Part shown: positions 1 to 6,598 of the stretch, piece by piece
Layout of the letters: each line of letters starts with the position of its first letter
Numbering within the stretch: the stretch's first letter is position 1
Assembly (NCBI GenBank): GCA_021159405.1
Contig: JAGGRX010000025.1
Location: 1-7,691 of the forward strand
From: Candidatus Bipolaricaulota bacterium
Lineage (GTDB): Bacteria; Bipolaricaulota; Bipolaricaulia; Bipolaricaulales; Bipolaricaulaceae
Direction: 5' to 3'
Length of the DNA stretch: 7,691 nucleotides
Position numbers and translations under genes: made by a program
The notes under the pieces: generated by a model
What the model saw: only the letters and a program-made list of their open reading frames with translations
What the model was told of the DNA's origin: nothing
Databases searched by the model: none

Positions 1-3000
1 GCGCTTGATGCACCGGATCGGCTGGGTCGTATTTGGGGATGCGAGCTTTTCGGAGCACATTGGGCGATCCAAATCCACCCGTTCCGTGTACTGCGGTGGA
101 GACTATTACAAATCGCCAGGGAGCGGAATTCAAAACAGCACAGAAGTAATGCGCCTCTTCAAGTTCGTCAAAAGCAACAAGTACTGCGGTCTCAGCTGGT
201 ATTACCGGCTTGAGTTTTCCTACACATTCCCTCTGTCCCACTACAGCGCCGGTAATGTCAGTGCCTACACGTGTCCACACCACCTTCCAGGGGGCGAAGG
301 TGTAGTCGCTTATTGCAGCCATGGCGTAAAAGGGGGTTCCTGTCTTCATTGCTCTTTGTAACACGGAGTCACGCCGTTTGAGTAAGGCGGACTCAAAGCG
401 TTTCAAGTAAGCATAGGTGTATGGGTAACGGCTTTGGAATTCGCTTGAAGAAAAAGTTTTCTCTTTCATGCCTTCCGTGCGAGTAAGGACAATCCAGGCC
501 GAAGGCTCGGCGCGCCAGCGTTGCACGTCCCGGCCGCGGAGCAGGGGGTAGAGGAGATCTGGCTCGATCGCCTCGGTTACCTCGGGCACCTTGCGCTTGG
601 CCCCTTTGGTAATGTTGCGGACCACGACCAGGCCATCCGGGCGTTTTGCTACAATCTCTACCCAGTACACCGCGTTCGCCCCACCGGTGTTCACACCTTC
701 GTGGGCGATGTAGTCAGACTTACCAAACACTTTGCGTAGGGCCCTAAGGGCCCCTTTCCTAGCGGTGAGCCAGGGGGAGGTGGGATCCTCAGGATCCACC
801 GGCTCGGCAGCAAAGCGTAGAGTACGGGTTGCGGAGATGACTTCCTCCAGGGAACTGTCGTAGGTGAACCGGCCGCGGCCCTTCTTGCGCCACACGGTGT
901 AGGGCACCGGATAGCGGTTCGGGCTTCCCTTTTCCAACACCATCACCGCAGTGCGATTGGAGGCACCTTCAAATGGATTAAGAGCCACCATGTCATCCAC
1001 GTGAACGACCTTGAGAGGAACGTCTTTGCCTTTATCTCTTGGCAATCGAAAACGCCGGAATCCTTTTCCACCAAGCTCTGTTTTGAACACCGATTGAGTG
1101 ATGAGAAAACCTAAACGTCCTCCAACATTTAAAAACCTATCGCAAGCGACATAGGTCATCAATACGGAAACATCGTCTTTGGTGAAGGCAGCCCGCATGC
1201 CCTTTTGCTCGAAAAGCTCGTACTTCAGCCAAATGGGGGCGATAGCTTGCCGATATCCATCGGGAAGATGCTCCCAGTTCACCCAGGGGGGATTGCCCAC
1301 CACGTAGTCGAACTTTCCCACGGTGAGCGGGGCGAAGTTGTTGAGGAGAAGCCGCGCCCAAAGTCCGTCCAGGCCTTTGCGGTGAAGTTCTAGGAGCTGT
1401 CCGTAAAGCGCCCTCAGAGCATCGGCCGCGGCCTTCCGCTCCGCCTCCGAGAGGCCCAACTTTTCCACCACTCTCTCCAGGAAGGCATCAGGAGAAACTT
1501 CCGAGCGCACGGCTTCCTCAAGCAAGCTGCAGAACCGGTCGAACCGACCTTCGACGAAAACTGCTTGGGGCACCCCGAAGACGCCCACCGAGGTGCGCAC
1601 TTGATAAAGACCGCTCGTCTCGAGGTCCTCCCCGAGCTCAGGAAGCAGCACGGAGTCGGCCAGGTACACCGGAATCGTGATCGGCCCCTTGCGATATTCT
1701 AAGAGATCCCCGAGGGCGAGGAGGTAGTTCACCCTAGCGGTGATCACCGCCAAGGGGTTGATGTCGAAGCCGACGATGTTTTTGAGGATCACCTCAAGGA
1801 GCTCGTCTTCGGGCACCATGAGCCGGTCCCCGAGTTCCCTATAGCGCTTGATGAGGAGCACGAGGAAGGTGCCGGAGCCGCAGGCCGGATCCAGCCAGCG
1901 CAGCCTCTCCAGCTTTCTTCTGAGCACGGACTCATTTCGGGAGGTGAAAAACTCTTGATCTACCTGATTGAGAAGCCTCTGGGCCAGCCAGTCCGGGGTG
2001 TAGTACTCGCCCAGGTTGTGGCGCACCTCGCGGGGGAGGAGGTAGTGGTAGAGCTTCTTCAGAAGGTCGCGGGTCTCGTCCGGGTCGATGGAGAGGGTGG
2101 TAGGATCATACTCGGAGAGCCGCCGGATCAGGCCCCGGATGGCTTCCTCCATCCGCTCCCCCCAGCCGTAGAGGTACCAGGCGAAGAAATCCCCCTCCAG
2201 CAGGTTCTCGACGCCGAAGTCGCGGAAGATGCCGCCCCGCTCCATCTCTCGGAGCTTTTCCCGGAGCTCCTCCGAGGGGAGTTCAGAAAGGGTGTTGAAC
2301 AAGGGGACGCCCAGTTTGGGGCCCAGGTGCCGCGACAGGGCGAGCCAGGCGATGAGCTTCACCAGGAGGGCGAAGTAGGTGTGCAGGGAGAAGAAGAACC
2401 GCTCGGCCTCCTCCGGGGTGTCGACGGTGATCCCGCACTTTTCCACCCATTTTTTGAGGGGGGCGAGCTTGCGGCCGCCGAAGGCCTCCCGGTAGTCGAT
2501 GGCTTCGGAGAAGAACAGCCTCCACTGCTCGAAGAGCTTGGCCACCATGCCTTCGGGCTGGGTGAGGAGGGACTCGGTAAGCGCCTGGTACAGCGTCCCG
2601 ATCGCTTTACGGGTGCGATCTTGACCCACGGAAAAGTCGCGGGCCAGGTTCTCGGCGGTGAGGGCGACCCCGGAGGAGAGGCCCGCCAGCCAGCGAAAGA
2701 GCTTCTCCAGGGCTCCCCGATCTGCAGGGGCGAGCGGCTCAACTGATATGTGGCCGGCCCGGAAGCGTATGAACACGAGCTTCTCGCCGTCGAAGACCAC
2801 CCCGGCCAGCCGTTTGCGGCCTTCCTTCTTGGCCAGTGCTTCAAGATACCCCCTGAGCTGGTCGATGGCTTCCGCGCGAGTCCTAGGAGAGGAAAGCAGG
2901 CCGGGGCGCTTGAATTCCACAATGAGGCGGTCGAACACGGCGTCGGTGATTTTTCCCTGAGCCACCACGTACTCGTCGCGCACCTCCTGGGTTACCCCGA

Positions 3001-3142
3001 CCTCGGCGCAGAATTCCCTCAGGATCGGCTCCACGTGATGCCGGAGGGTGGCCTCGTTCGGGCTTTTTGGGAGGAGTTTTGCGAGCGTGGCCTTGAGTCG
3101 TTTGGCGTAGGCTGCGACCTGCCGCCCGATTTCCTTTTCCAT
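1..3142 (-). CDS. Type IIG (Eco57I-like) restriction-modification enzyme: nuclease-methyltransferase fusion, C-terminus cut off by window edge
   Basis: One uninterrupted reading frame of 1,047 visible codons begins at ATG 3142-3140 and runs off the left edge without a stop. It should methylate adenine at N6 in a specific DNA site and cut unmodified DNA in the same polypeptide. Near the N-terminus D67 (or D71) with E76-F77-K78 forms a PD-(D/E)XK nuclease motif, spaced much as in MmeI-type enzymes. A mostly helical linker follows. The SAM-dependent methyltransferase core has GEYYTP (378-383), motif I DPACGSGTFL (418-427), an acidic FDINPLA loop (459-465) and catalytic NPPW (617-620). The C-terminal third has EGVNTGG (from 815) and YPLLRGRDVQRW (865-876), typical of the target-recognition region of such enzymes. 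Known relatives are about 900-1,200 residues, so little is probably missing. The start lies just behind a -10-like TATACT. Base composition falls in the C-terminal third. A BREX PglX-type methylase is the main alternative, but the nuclease motif argues for type IIG. Specificity cannot be read from the sequence. Confidence 0.9.
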   Translation of the reverse strand, partial: MEKEIGRQVAAYAKRLKATLAKLLPKSPNEATLRHHVEPILREFCAEVGVTQEVRDEYVVAQGKITDAVFDRLIVEFKRPGLLSSPRTRAEAIDQLRGYLEALAKKEGRKRLAGVVFDGEKLVFIRFRAGHISVEPLAPADRGALEKLFRWLAGLSSGVALTAENLARDFSVGQDRTRKAIGTLYQALTESLLTQPEGMVAKLFEQWRLFFSEAIDYREAFGGRKLAPLKKWVEKCGITVDTPEEAERFFFSLHTYFALLVKLIAWLALSRHLGPKLGVPLFNTLSELPSEELREKLREMERGGIFRDFGVENLLEGDFFAWYLYGWGERMEEAIRGLIRRLSEYDPTTLSIDPDETRDLLKKLYHYLLPREVRHNLGEYYTPDWLAQRLLNQVDQEFFTSRNESVLRRKLERLRWLDPACGSGTFLVLLIKRYRELGDRLMVPEDELLEVILKNIVGFDINPLAVITARVNYLLALGDLLEYRKGPITIPVYLADSVLLPELGEDLETSGLYQVRTSVGVFGVPQAVFVEGRFDRFCSLLEEAVRSEVSPDAFLERVVEKLGLSEAERKAAADALRALYGQLLELHRKGLDGLWARLLLNNFAPLTVGKFDYVVGNPPWVNWEHLPDGYRQAIAPIWLKYELFEQKGMRAAFTKDDVSVLMTYVACDRFLNVGGRLGFLITQSVFKTELGGKGFRRFRLPRDKGKDVPLKVVHVDDMVALNPFEGASNRTAVMVLEKGSPNRYPVPYTVWRKKGRGRFTYDSSLEEVISATRTLRFAAEPVDPEDPTSPWLTARKGALRALRKVFGKSDYIAHEGVNTGGANAVYWVEIVAKRPDGLVVVRNITKGAKRKVPEVTEAIEPDLLYPLLRGRDVQRWRAEPSAWIVLTRTEGMKEKTFSSSEFQSRYPYTYAYLKRFESALLKRRDSVLQRAMKTGTPFYAMAAISDYTFAPWKVVWTRVGTDITGAVVGQRECVGKLKPVIPAETAVLVAFDELEEAHYFCAVLNSAPWRFVIVSTAVHGTGGFGSPNVLRKARIPKYDPADPVHQA
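739..753. repeat. Short GC-rich inverted repeat inside the restriction-modification gene
   Basis: GGGCCCT and AGGGCCC flank a central A at 746, forming a perfect 7-bp-arm palindrome. It lies in codons for ALRAL just before the target-recognition region. No function can be assigned and it may be chance in a GC-rich gene. Confidence 0.35.
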
Positions 3143-3151
3143 GCCAGGGCC

Positions 3152-3181
3152 AGTATAGGGAATTGGGGAGGCGTGAGGCAA
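3152..3181 (-). promoter_or_regulatory. Candidate promoter of the restriction-modification gene
   Basis: On the minus strand TTGCCT (3181-3176; 4 of 6 match to TTGACA) is separated by 18 bp from TATACT (3157-3152; 5 of 6 match to TATAAT). The -10 element ends 9 bp before the ATG at 3142. A start 6-7 bp downstream of it would leave a leader of only two or three bases. No Shine-Dalgarno sequence precedes the ATG, which fits leaderless or near-leaderless translation. This is a pattern match only. Confidence 0.5.
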
Positions 3182-3188
3182 AGACGAG

Positions 3189-3217
3189 TTGCAGAATATT
3201 CCAATTTGGAATAATCT
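3189..3217 (+). promoter_or_regulatory. Candidate promoter of the padR-transporter operon
   Basis: TTGCAG (3189-3194) lies 17 bp from TAATCT (3212-3217), which fits the TANNNT -10 pattern reported for leaderless genes in Deinococcus-type bacteria. An overlapping AATAAT (3210-3215) is closer to the consensus -10, with 15-bp spacing. The ATG of the regulator gene is at 3225, 7 bp past TAATCT, and has no Shine-Dalgarno sequence, so the mRNA may begin at or next to the start codon. The -10 region lies inside the palindrome at 3192-3218, so a bound repressor would block it. Confidence 0.4.
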
Positions 3218-3218
3218 G
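3192..3218. promoter_or_regulatory. 27-bp near-perfect palindrome, probable operator for the PadR-family regulator
   Basis: Left arm CAGAATATTCCAA and right arm TTGGAATAATCTG flank a single central T at 3205. The arms pair at 12 of 13 positions; the only mismatch is 3196/3214. The inner 17 bp (3197-3213) pair perfectly apart from the centre. The site is AT-rich in a GC-rich region, lies 6 bp before the PadR-family start codon and covers its probable -10 element. PadR proteins bind as dimers to palindromes in their own promoters, so autorepression is the natural reading. The site also lies 10 bp upstream of the -35 element of the divergent restriction-modification gene and could influence it. 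Confidence 0.65.
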
Positions 3219-3224
3219 TTTTGT

Positions 3225-3764
3225 ATGGAGAGGCTGCCGGTCGAGTATGCGGTGCTTGGGGCTTTGCTTTCGGGGCCGGCGCATGGCTACGAGCTTAAGC
3301 GGCGGCTTAACTCGGGCCTTGGCCCCATCTGGCACATCGCTCAATCCCAGCTCTACTCCGTCCTTTCCCGCCTGGAGCGGGAGGGCCTGGTAAAAGGGCG
3401 CCTGGAGTCCCAGGGGGCTAGGCCACCCCGCCGGGTGTTCTCCCTCACCCCGGCCGGGGAACGCGCCTTCTGGGAATGGGCCACCTCCCCGGTGCGGCAT
3501 GCCCGCGAGGTGCGGATCGAGCTCCTGGCCAAGCTCTACTTCCTGCGCCGCCACGCCCCGGACCGGGTCCCGGAGCTCCTCTCCGCCCAGGCCGAGCGCC
3601 TGGCCCGCCTCAGGGACCGGCTTTCCCAGCGGAAGGCCTTGCCCACGGACGACCCGGTCTTGGCCCGGCTCACGTTGGACTTCCGCCTGACGCTCCTTTC
3701 GGCCCTTCTCTCCTGGCTGGAGGAGGCAAAGGTTCAGCTGCAGAAGGAGGTTCCGGATGTATAG
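3225..3764 (+). CDS. PadR-family transcriptional regulator
   Basis: This encodes a 179-residue DNA-binding repressor, a normal size for PadR proteins with a C-terminal dimerisation helix region. Residues about 5-75 form the winged helix: YAVLGALLSGPAHGYEL is the hallmark PadR opening, IWHIAQSQLYSVLSRLEREGLV is the recognition-helix region, and RRVFSLTPAGERAFWEW is the wing and its exit. Residues about 90-175 (RIELLAKLYFLRRH onward, many Leu and Arg) form the Vir_act_alpha_C-like helical part used for dimerisation. I chose ATG 3225 because the PadR fold begins there. An in-frame TTG at 3189 would place the promoter and palindrome inside the gene. The 3' end overlaps the binding-protein gene by 8 bp, so the regulator is the first gene of the transporter operon and probably controls it. 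The ligand is unknown; many PadR proteins have a hydrophobic or aromatic ligand, but the sequence does not show which applies here. Confidence 0.92.
   Translation: MERLPVEYAVLGALLSGPAHGYELKRRLNSGLGPIWHIAQSQLYSVLSRLEREGLVKGRLESQGARPPRRVFSLTPAGERAFWEWATSPVRHAREVRIELLAKLYFLRRHAPDRVPELLSAQAERLARLRDRLSQRKALPTDDPVLARLTLDFRLTLLSALLSWLEEAKVQLQKEVPDV
3744..3750 (+). promoter_or_regulatory. Strong ribosome binding site for the binding-protein gene
   Basis: AAGGAGG lies inside the end of the regulator gene, 6 bp before the ATG at 3757. It is the only full Shine-Dalgarno sequence at an operon junction here. It fixes the start codon and suggests that the binding protein is translated more strongly than the regulator, as expected for a component needed in excess. 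Confidence 0.85.
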
Positions 3765-4740
3765 GCTTCTTATCCTGATCCTGTGCGTTGCCCTCCCCGC
3801 CCTGGCCCAGGTGACCGTGGTGGATCAGGCGGGGCGGGAGGTAACCATCGCCCAGCCGCCAGAGCGAGTGGTGAGCCTCTACGGCGTCGCCACCCTCTAC
3901 CTCTACGCCCTGGGCGTGCCGGAGAAGCTGGTGCTTGGGACATACGTGGGCTTAAAGCCCGGCTCCCCTTCTTGGGCCACGTTGTCTGCGGTAGATCCTA
4001 AGCTCCCGGAGAAGTTCTCCCAAGGGAAGCCCTCCTTGGAGGAGGTCCTCGCGCAAGAGCCCGATCTCGTCCTCGCAAGCGCTAGGAAGGATCCTGAGGC
4101 CGCCGAGGAGCTAGCCCCCTTCGGCATCCCCGTCCTCCTCCTCTTCGCCGAGGACTTGGAGGGGGTGAAGAGCGCCACCGGGCTCCTCGGGAAGGTCTTC
4201 GGCGCGGAGGCCCGCGCCGCAAAGCTCCTCTCTTATCTAGAGGAGAAGGTGCAGGCCATTAGCTCCCTCATCGCCGAGAAGGGGCTTTCAAGGCCCCGGG
4301 TCCTGTTCTGCGGCACGCAGCCCTTCCGGGTGGCGAGCGGCGACATGTACCAGAGCGAGATGATCGCCCTCGCCGGCGGGGAACCGGTGACGAAAAGGCT
4401 TGCGGGCTACTGGCAGGATGTGAACGCCGAACAGGTGCTCCTCTGGGATCCCGAGGTGATCTTCATCGCCCCTTACGGAAAGGTCCTCCCGGAGGACATC
4501 CTTGAGGATCCCGTTTGGCAGGGCGTGACTGCGGTGCGCGCGGGACGCGTCTACAAGATGCCGCGGGTCTTTTCCCCTTGGGACGTGCCCACGCCGGAGT
4601 CCTCCCTCGGGATCCTCTGGATGGCGGTCAAGCTTCACCCGGAGCTCCCCATCGACCTTGCGACGGAAGCCAGGGCCTTCTACCGTGAGTTCTACGGCTA
4701 CGAGCTCCCGGAGGAGCTTCTGTTGCAGGTCGTCAAGTGA
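3757..4740 (+). CDS. Periplasmic substrate-binding protein of an iron-chelate/corrinoid-type ABC importer (BtuF/FhuD/FecB superfamily)
   Basis: This encodes 327 residues, the usual length for class III binding proteins (Peripla_BP_2). It captures a metal chelate (iron-siderophore, haem or corrinoid) outside the inner membrane and delivers it to the permease. Residues 1-17 are a short Sec signal peptide (R3, hydrophobic core, ALA just before Q18). Cys10 lies in LILC, which is not a lipobox, so the protein is probably free in the periplasm. The mature start, VTVVDQAGREVTI then PPERVVSL, is the typical first-lobe opening. A long helix around LLSYLEEKVQAISSL joins the lobes. The C-terminal lobe ends with AVRAGRVYKMP, SPWDVPTPESSLG and LWMAVKLHPE; E281 in TPES sits where such proteins carry a Glu that contacts the permease arginines. 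The gene overlaps the regulator by 8 bp and the permease by 4 bp. The exact substrate cannot be assigned. Confidence 0.92.
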   Translation: MYRLLILILCVALPALAQVTVVDQAGREVTIAQPPERVVSLYGVATLYLYALGVPEKLVLGTYVGLKPGSPSWATLSAVDPKLPEKFSQGKPSLEEVLAQEPDLVLASARKDPEAAEELAPFGIPVLLLFAEDLEGVKSATGLLGKVFGAEARAAKLLSYLEEKVQAISSLIAEKGLSRPRVLFCGTQPFRVASGDMYQSEMIALAGGEPVTKRLAGYWQDVNAEQVLLWDPEVIFIAPYGKVLPEDILEDPVWQGVTAVRAGRVYKMPRVFSPWDVPTPESSLGILWMAVKLHPELPIDLATEARAFYREFYGYELPEELLLQVVK

Positions 4741-5732
4741 GGGGGAAGGCCGGCTGGGGGGCACTTTTGCTGTTGCCGTTGGGGATAGTGTTTGCCTCCC
4801 TGTTTGTGGGGCGTTATCCCGTGAGTTTTAAGGAGGTGGTGGGGGCGCTTTTTGGGGTTCAGGGGGTATCCCCCACAGCCCGCACCTTGGTCCTGAGCGT
4901 GCGGCTCCCCAGGGCTTTGGGGGCCGCCTTGGTGGGGATGGACTTGGCCCTGGCCGGGGCCGCCTTCCAAGGAATCTTCCGCAACCCCCTCGTGGACTCC
5001 CACATCCTCGGGGTGAGCTCTGGGGCGGCCTTCGGGGCCGCCTTGGCGCTCCTCTTGGGAGTGCCTTGGTACCTGATCGATGGGGTCTCGTTCCTGTTCG
5101 GGGTCCTCGCCGTGGGGTTGGTGATCTTGGTGGCGCGGCGGTTTGGGGGAACGGTGCTCGTGCTCGTCATCTCTGGGATCCTGGTGGGGTCCCTGTTCAA
5201 CGCGCTCCTTGGGGCGATAAAGTACATGGCCGACCCACTCGATGTGCTCCCCGCCATCACCTACTGGCTCCTGGGGAGCCTTTCGGGGACGCGTTGGGGC
5301 GCCGTGTGGAAGCTTCTTCCGGTGAGCCTCTTCGGGGCGGGGGCATTGATGCTCCTCAGGTGGCGGCTAGACCTCCTCACCCTGGACGAGCGGGAGGCCG
5401 CCTCCCTGGGGGTGAACGTCCAGCGGCTCCGCACCGGGGTGGTGCTCGTAGGCACCTTGCTCGTCGCCTCTGCGGTCTCCCAGGCGGGGATGATCGGCTG
5501 GATCGGCCTCATCACCCCCCATGCCGCCCGGGCCCTGGTGGGGCCGGGACACTCCCGGGTGATCCCCGTCTCTGCCGCCATGGGCGCCTCCTTCCTCCTT
5601 TTGCTCGACCTCATCTCCCGTTCCGCCATGGGGAGCGAGATCCCCTTAGGGGTGCTCACCGGGATCGTGGGGGTGCCGGCCTTCTTGCTCCTGTTCATGC
5701 GATACCTGGCCAAGGGGGGTGGATGGCTATGA
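4737..5732 (+). CDS. FecCD/BtuC-family permease of the ABC importer
   Basis: This encodes 331 residues, a standard length for BtuC/FecCD subunits, which form the membrane channel as a homodimer with about ten helices each. It starts at GTG within GTGA, a 4-bp overlap with the binding-protein stop; a weak AGGT lies 6 bp upstream, so translational coupling is likely. Family marks in order are: first membrane helix ALLLLPLGIVFASLFVG; RLPRALGAALVGMDLALAGAAFQGIFRNPLVDSHILGV written here as RLPRALGAALVG, then GAAFQG, RNPLVD and HILGVSSGAAFG; the coupling-helix region DEREAASLGVNVQRLR; GMIGWIGLITPHAARALVGP; and the closing EIPLGVLTGIVGVPAFLLL. No motif is missing. Only one permease gene is present, as in BtuC-type homodimeric systems. 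The first 120 bases contain more G/T-rich codons than the rest, but the frame is unbroken. Confidence 0.94.
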   Translation: MRGKAGWGALLLLPLGIVFASLFVGRYPVSFKEVVGALFGVQGVSPTARTLVLSVRLPRALGAALVGMDLALAGAAFQGIFRNPLVDSHILGVSSGAAFGAALALLLGVPWYLIDGVSFLFGVLAVGLVILVARRFGGTVLVLVISGILVGSLFNALLGAIKYMADPLDVLPAITYWLLGSLSGTRWGAVWKLLPVSLFGAGALMLLRWRLDLLTLDEREAASLGVNVQRLRTGVVLVGTLLVASAVSQAGMIGWIGLITPHAARALVGPGHSRVIPVSAAMGASFLLLLDLISRSAMGSEIPLGVLTGIVGVPAFLLLFMRYLAKGGGWL

Positions 5733-6598
5733 GGCTGGCCGCCGTGGGGCTCTCCTACGCCTACGTCCCGGGAAAGCCGGTCTTGAAGGGGGTGTCCTTG
5801 GAGATCGAGGAGGGGGAGGTCCTGTTCCTCCTTGGGCCGAACGGGTCGGGGAAGACCACCCTCCTTGAGTGCCTGTGCGGTCTCAGGCGGCCTCAGGCGG
5901 GAAGGGTCCTCCTCGGCGGGGAGGATCTCCACGGGCTTCCCGCAAGGGAGAGGGCAAAGCACATCGGCTACGTCCCTCAGCTCCACCGGCCGGTGTTCGG
6001 CTTCCGGGTGATCGAGGTGGTCCTCATGGGACGGGCGCCGCACCTTGGGCTCTTCTCCTCCCCGCAACAGCCGGACTTTAAGGTGGCTTTACAGGCCCTG
6101 GAGGCGGTGGGGCTTTCGGGGCTTGCCGAGCGCCCCTATACCGAGCTCTCAGGGGGCGAGATGCGGCTTGTCTTCATCGCCCGGGGGCTCGCTCAAGGGG
6201 CGAGGTTCCTCCTCCTGGACGAGCCGGATGCCCACCTGGATCCCAAAAACCAGCACGAGGTCTTGGAGCTCGTGCGGGGACTGGCGGGGGAGGGCTTCTC
6301 CCCGGTCGTAACCTCCCACAGCCCCAACAACGCCCTGTTTTACGCCGACCGCGCCGCCCTCCTGCGGGGCGGGGAACTCCTGTCCTTTGGGGAACCCGAG
6401 TCGGTCCTCACCCCCGAGGACCTTGCCCGCGCCTACGGGATGGAGTTCAAGCTCTTGGTGGGAAAGGAGGGGCGGGCCCTGATCCCGGCTCAGGGAAGGA
6501 GTTCCTCAAGCCGCTCCACCGAAAGGGAAAGGGGCTCTGGGAGGGCATACTCCCGGGAAAGCTCGGAAAACCTTTCTGCGGCAGCGAAAGGCGCATAG
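5723..6598 (+). CDS. ABC importer ATPase (FecE/BtuD-like) with an unusual C-terminal tail
   Basis: This encodes 291 residues and supplies the ATP-hydrolysing subunit on the cytoplasmic face. Numbered from ATG 5723: Walker A GPNGSGKT (38-45), Q-loop VPQ (Q86), signature LSGGE (142-146), Walker B FLLLDEP with D166 and catalytic E167, D-loop AHLDP (170-174), and switch H199 in TSHSPN. All are intact. The start could instead be ATG 5729, giving an ATGA overlap with the permease stop; the G-rich stretch at 5712-5722 could serve either. Relatives usually end around 250-260 residues, near GKEGRALIP (to 255). Here residues 258-291 are a Ser/Arg/Glu-rich tail with no family resemblance, read entirely from DNA that encodes the converging gene on the other strand. 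Subunit pairing with the upstream permease is clear from the operon. Confidence 0.93.
   Translation: MAMRLAAVGLSYAYVPGKPVLKGVSLEIEEGEVLFLLGPNGSGKTTLLECLCGLRRPQAGRVLLGGEDLHGLPARERAKHIGYVPQLHRPVFGFRVIEVVLMGRAPHLGLFSSPQQPDFKVALQALEAVGLSGLAERPYTELSGGEMRLVFIARGLAQGARFLLLDEPDAHLDPKNQHEVLELVRGLAGEGFSPVVTSHSPNNALFYADRAALLRGGELLSFGEPESVLTPEDLARAYGMEFKLLVGKEGRALIPAQGRSSSSRSTERERGSGRAYSRESSENLSAAAKGA
6490..6598. other. 109-bp convergent gene overlap
   Basis: The last 109 bases of the ATPase gene and of the opposing uncharacterised gene are the same DNA read on opposite strands. On the minus strand this stretch encodes a sequence that looks like an ordinary protein end (helix-forming, LSVERLEELLP). On the plus strand it encodes a biased Ser/Arg-rich tail, so the minus-strand reading is probably the selected one. 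There is no spacer between the genes for a normal intrinsic terminator. Confidence 0.75.

Noticed and set aside
5..361. A 118-codon plus-strand frame at the left edge
   Set aside because: The minus-strand frame here continues the restriction-modification protein without a stop, with typical recognition-region sequence; the plus frame has no start signal or family resemblance.
783..797. GGATCC, TCA, GGATCC inverted repeat
   Set aside because: It encodes VDPEDP within the restriction-modification protein; two short restriction-site-like palindromes this close are plausible by chance and there is no T-run or other terminator feature.
1955..2746. A 263-codon open frame on the plus strand inside the restriction-modification gene
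   Set aside because: It is the antisense of a continuous, motif-bearing methyltransferase-nuclease frame; its composition (Glu, Gly, Val rich, no domains) is what GC-rich antisense reading gives.
3784..3788. Cys10 of the binding protein as a possible lipoprotein attachment site
   Set aside because: The preceding residues L-I-L do not fit a lipobox (needs Gly, Ala or Ser just before Cys), and a normal ALA cleavage site follows at residue 17.
5066..5722. Long upstream extension of the ATPase frame
   Set aside because: It overlaps the permease in another frame and gives Arg/Gly/Pro-rich nonsense; the ATPase fold begins only at about 5723-5729.
5882..5901. Tandem 10-bp repeat (CTCAGGCGGC, CTCAGGCGGG) in the ATPase gene
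   Set aside because: It encodes the ordinary family segment LRRPQAG after Walker A and has only two copies, so it is explained by codon choice.
5261..6067. A 268-codon minus-strand frame across permease and ATPase
   Set aside because: Antisense shadow of two well-supported genes, with no recognisable domain and charged low-complexity content.
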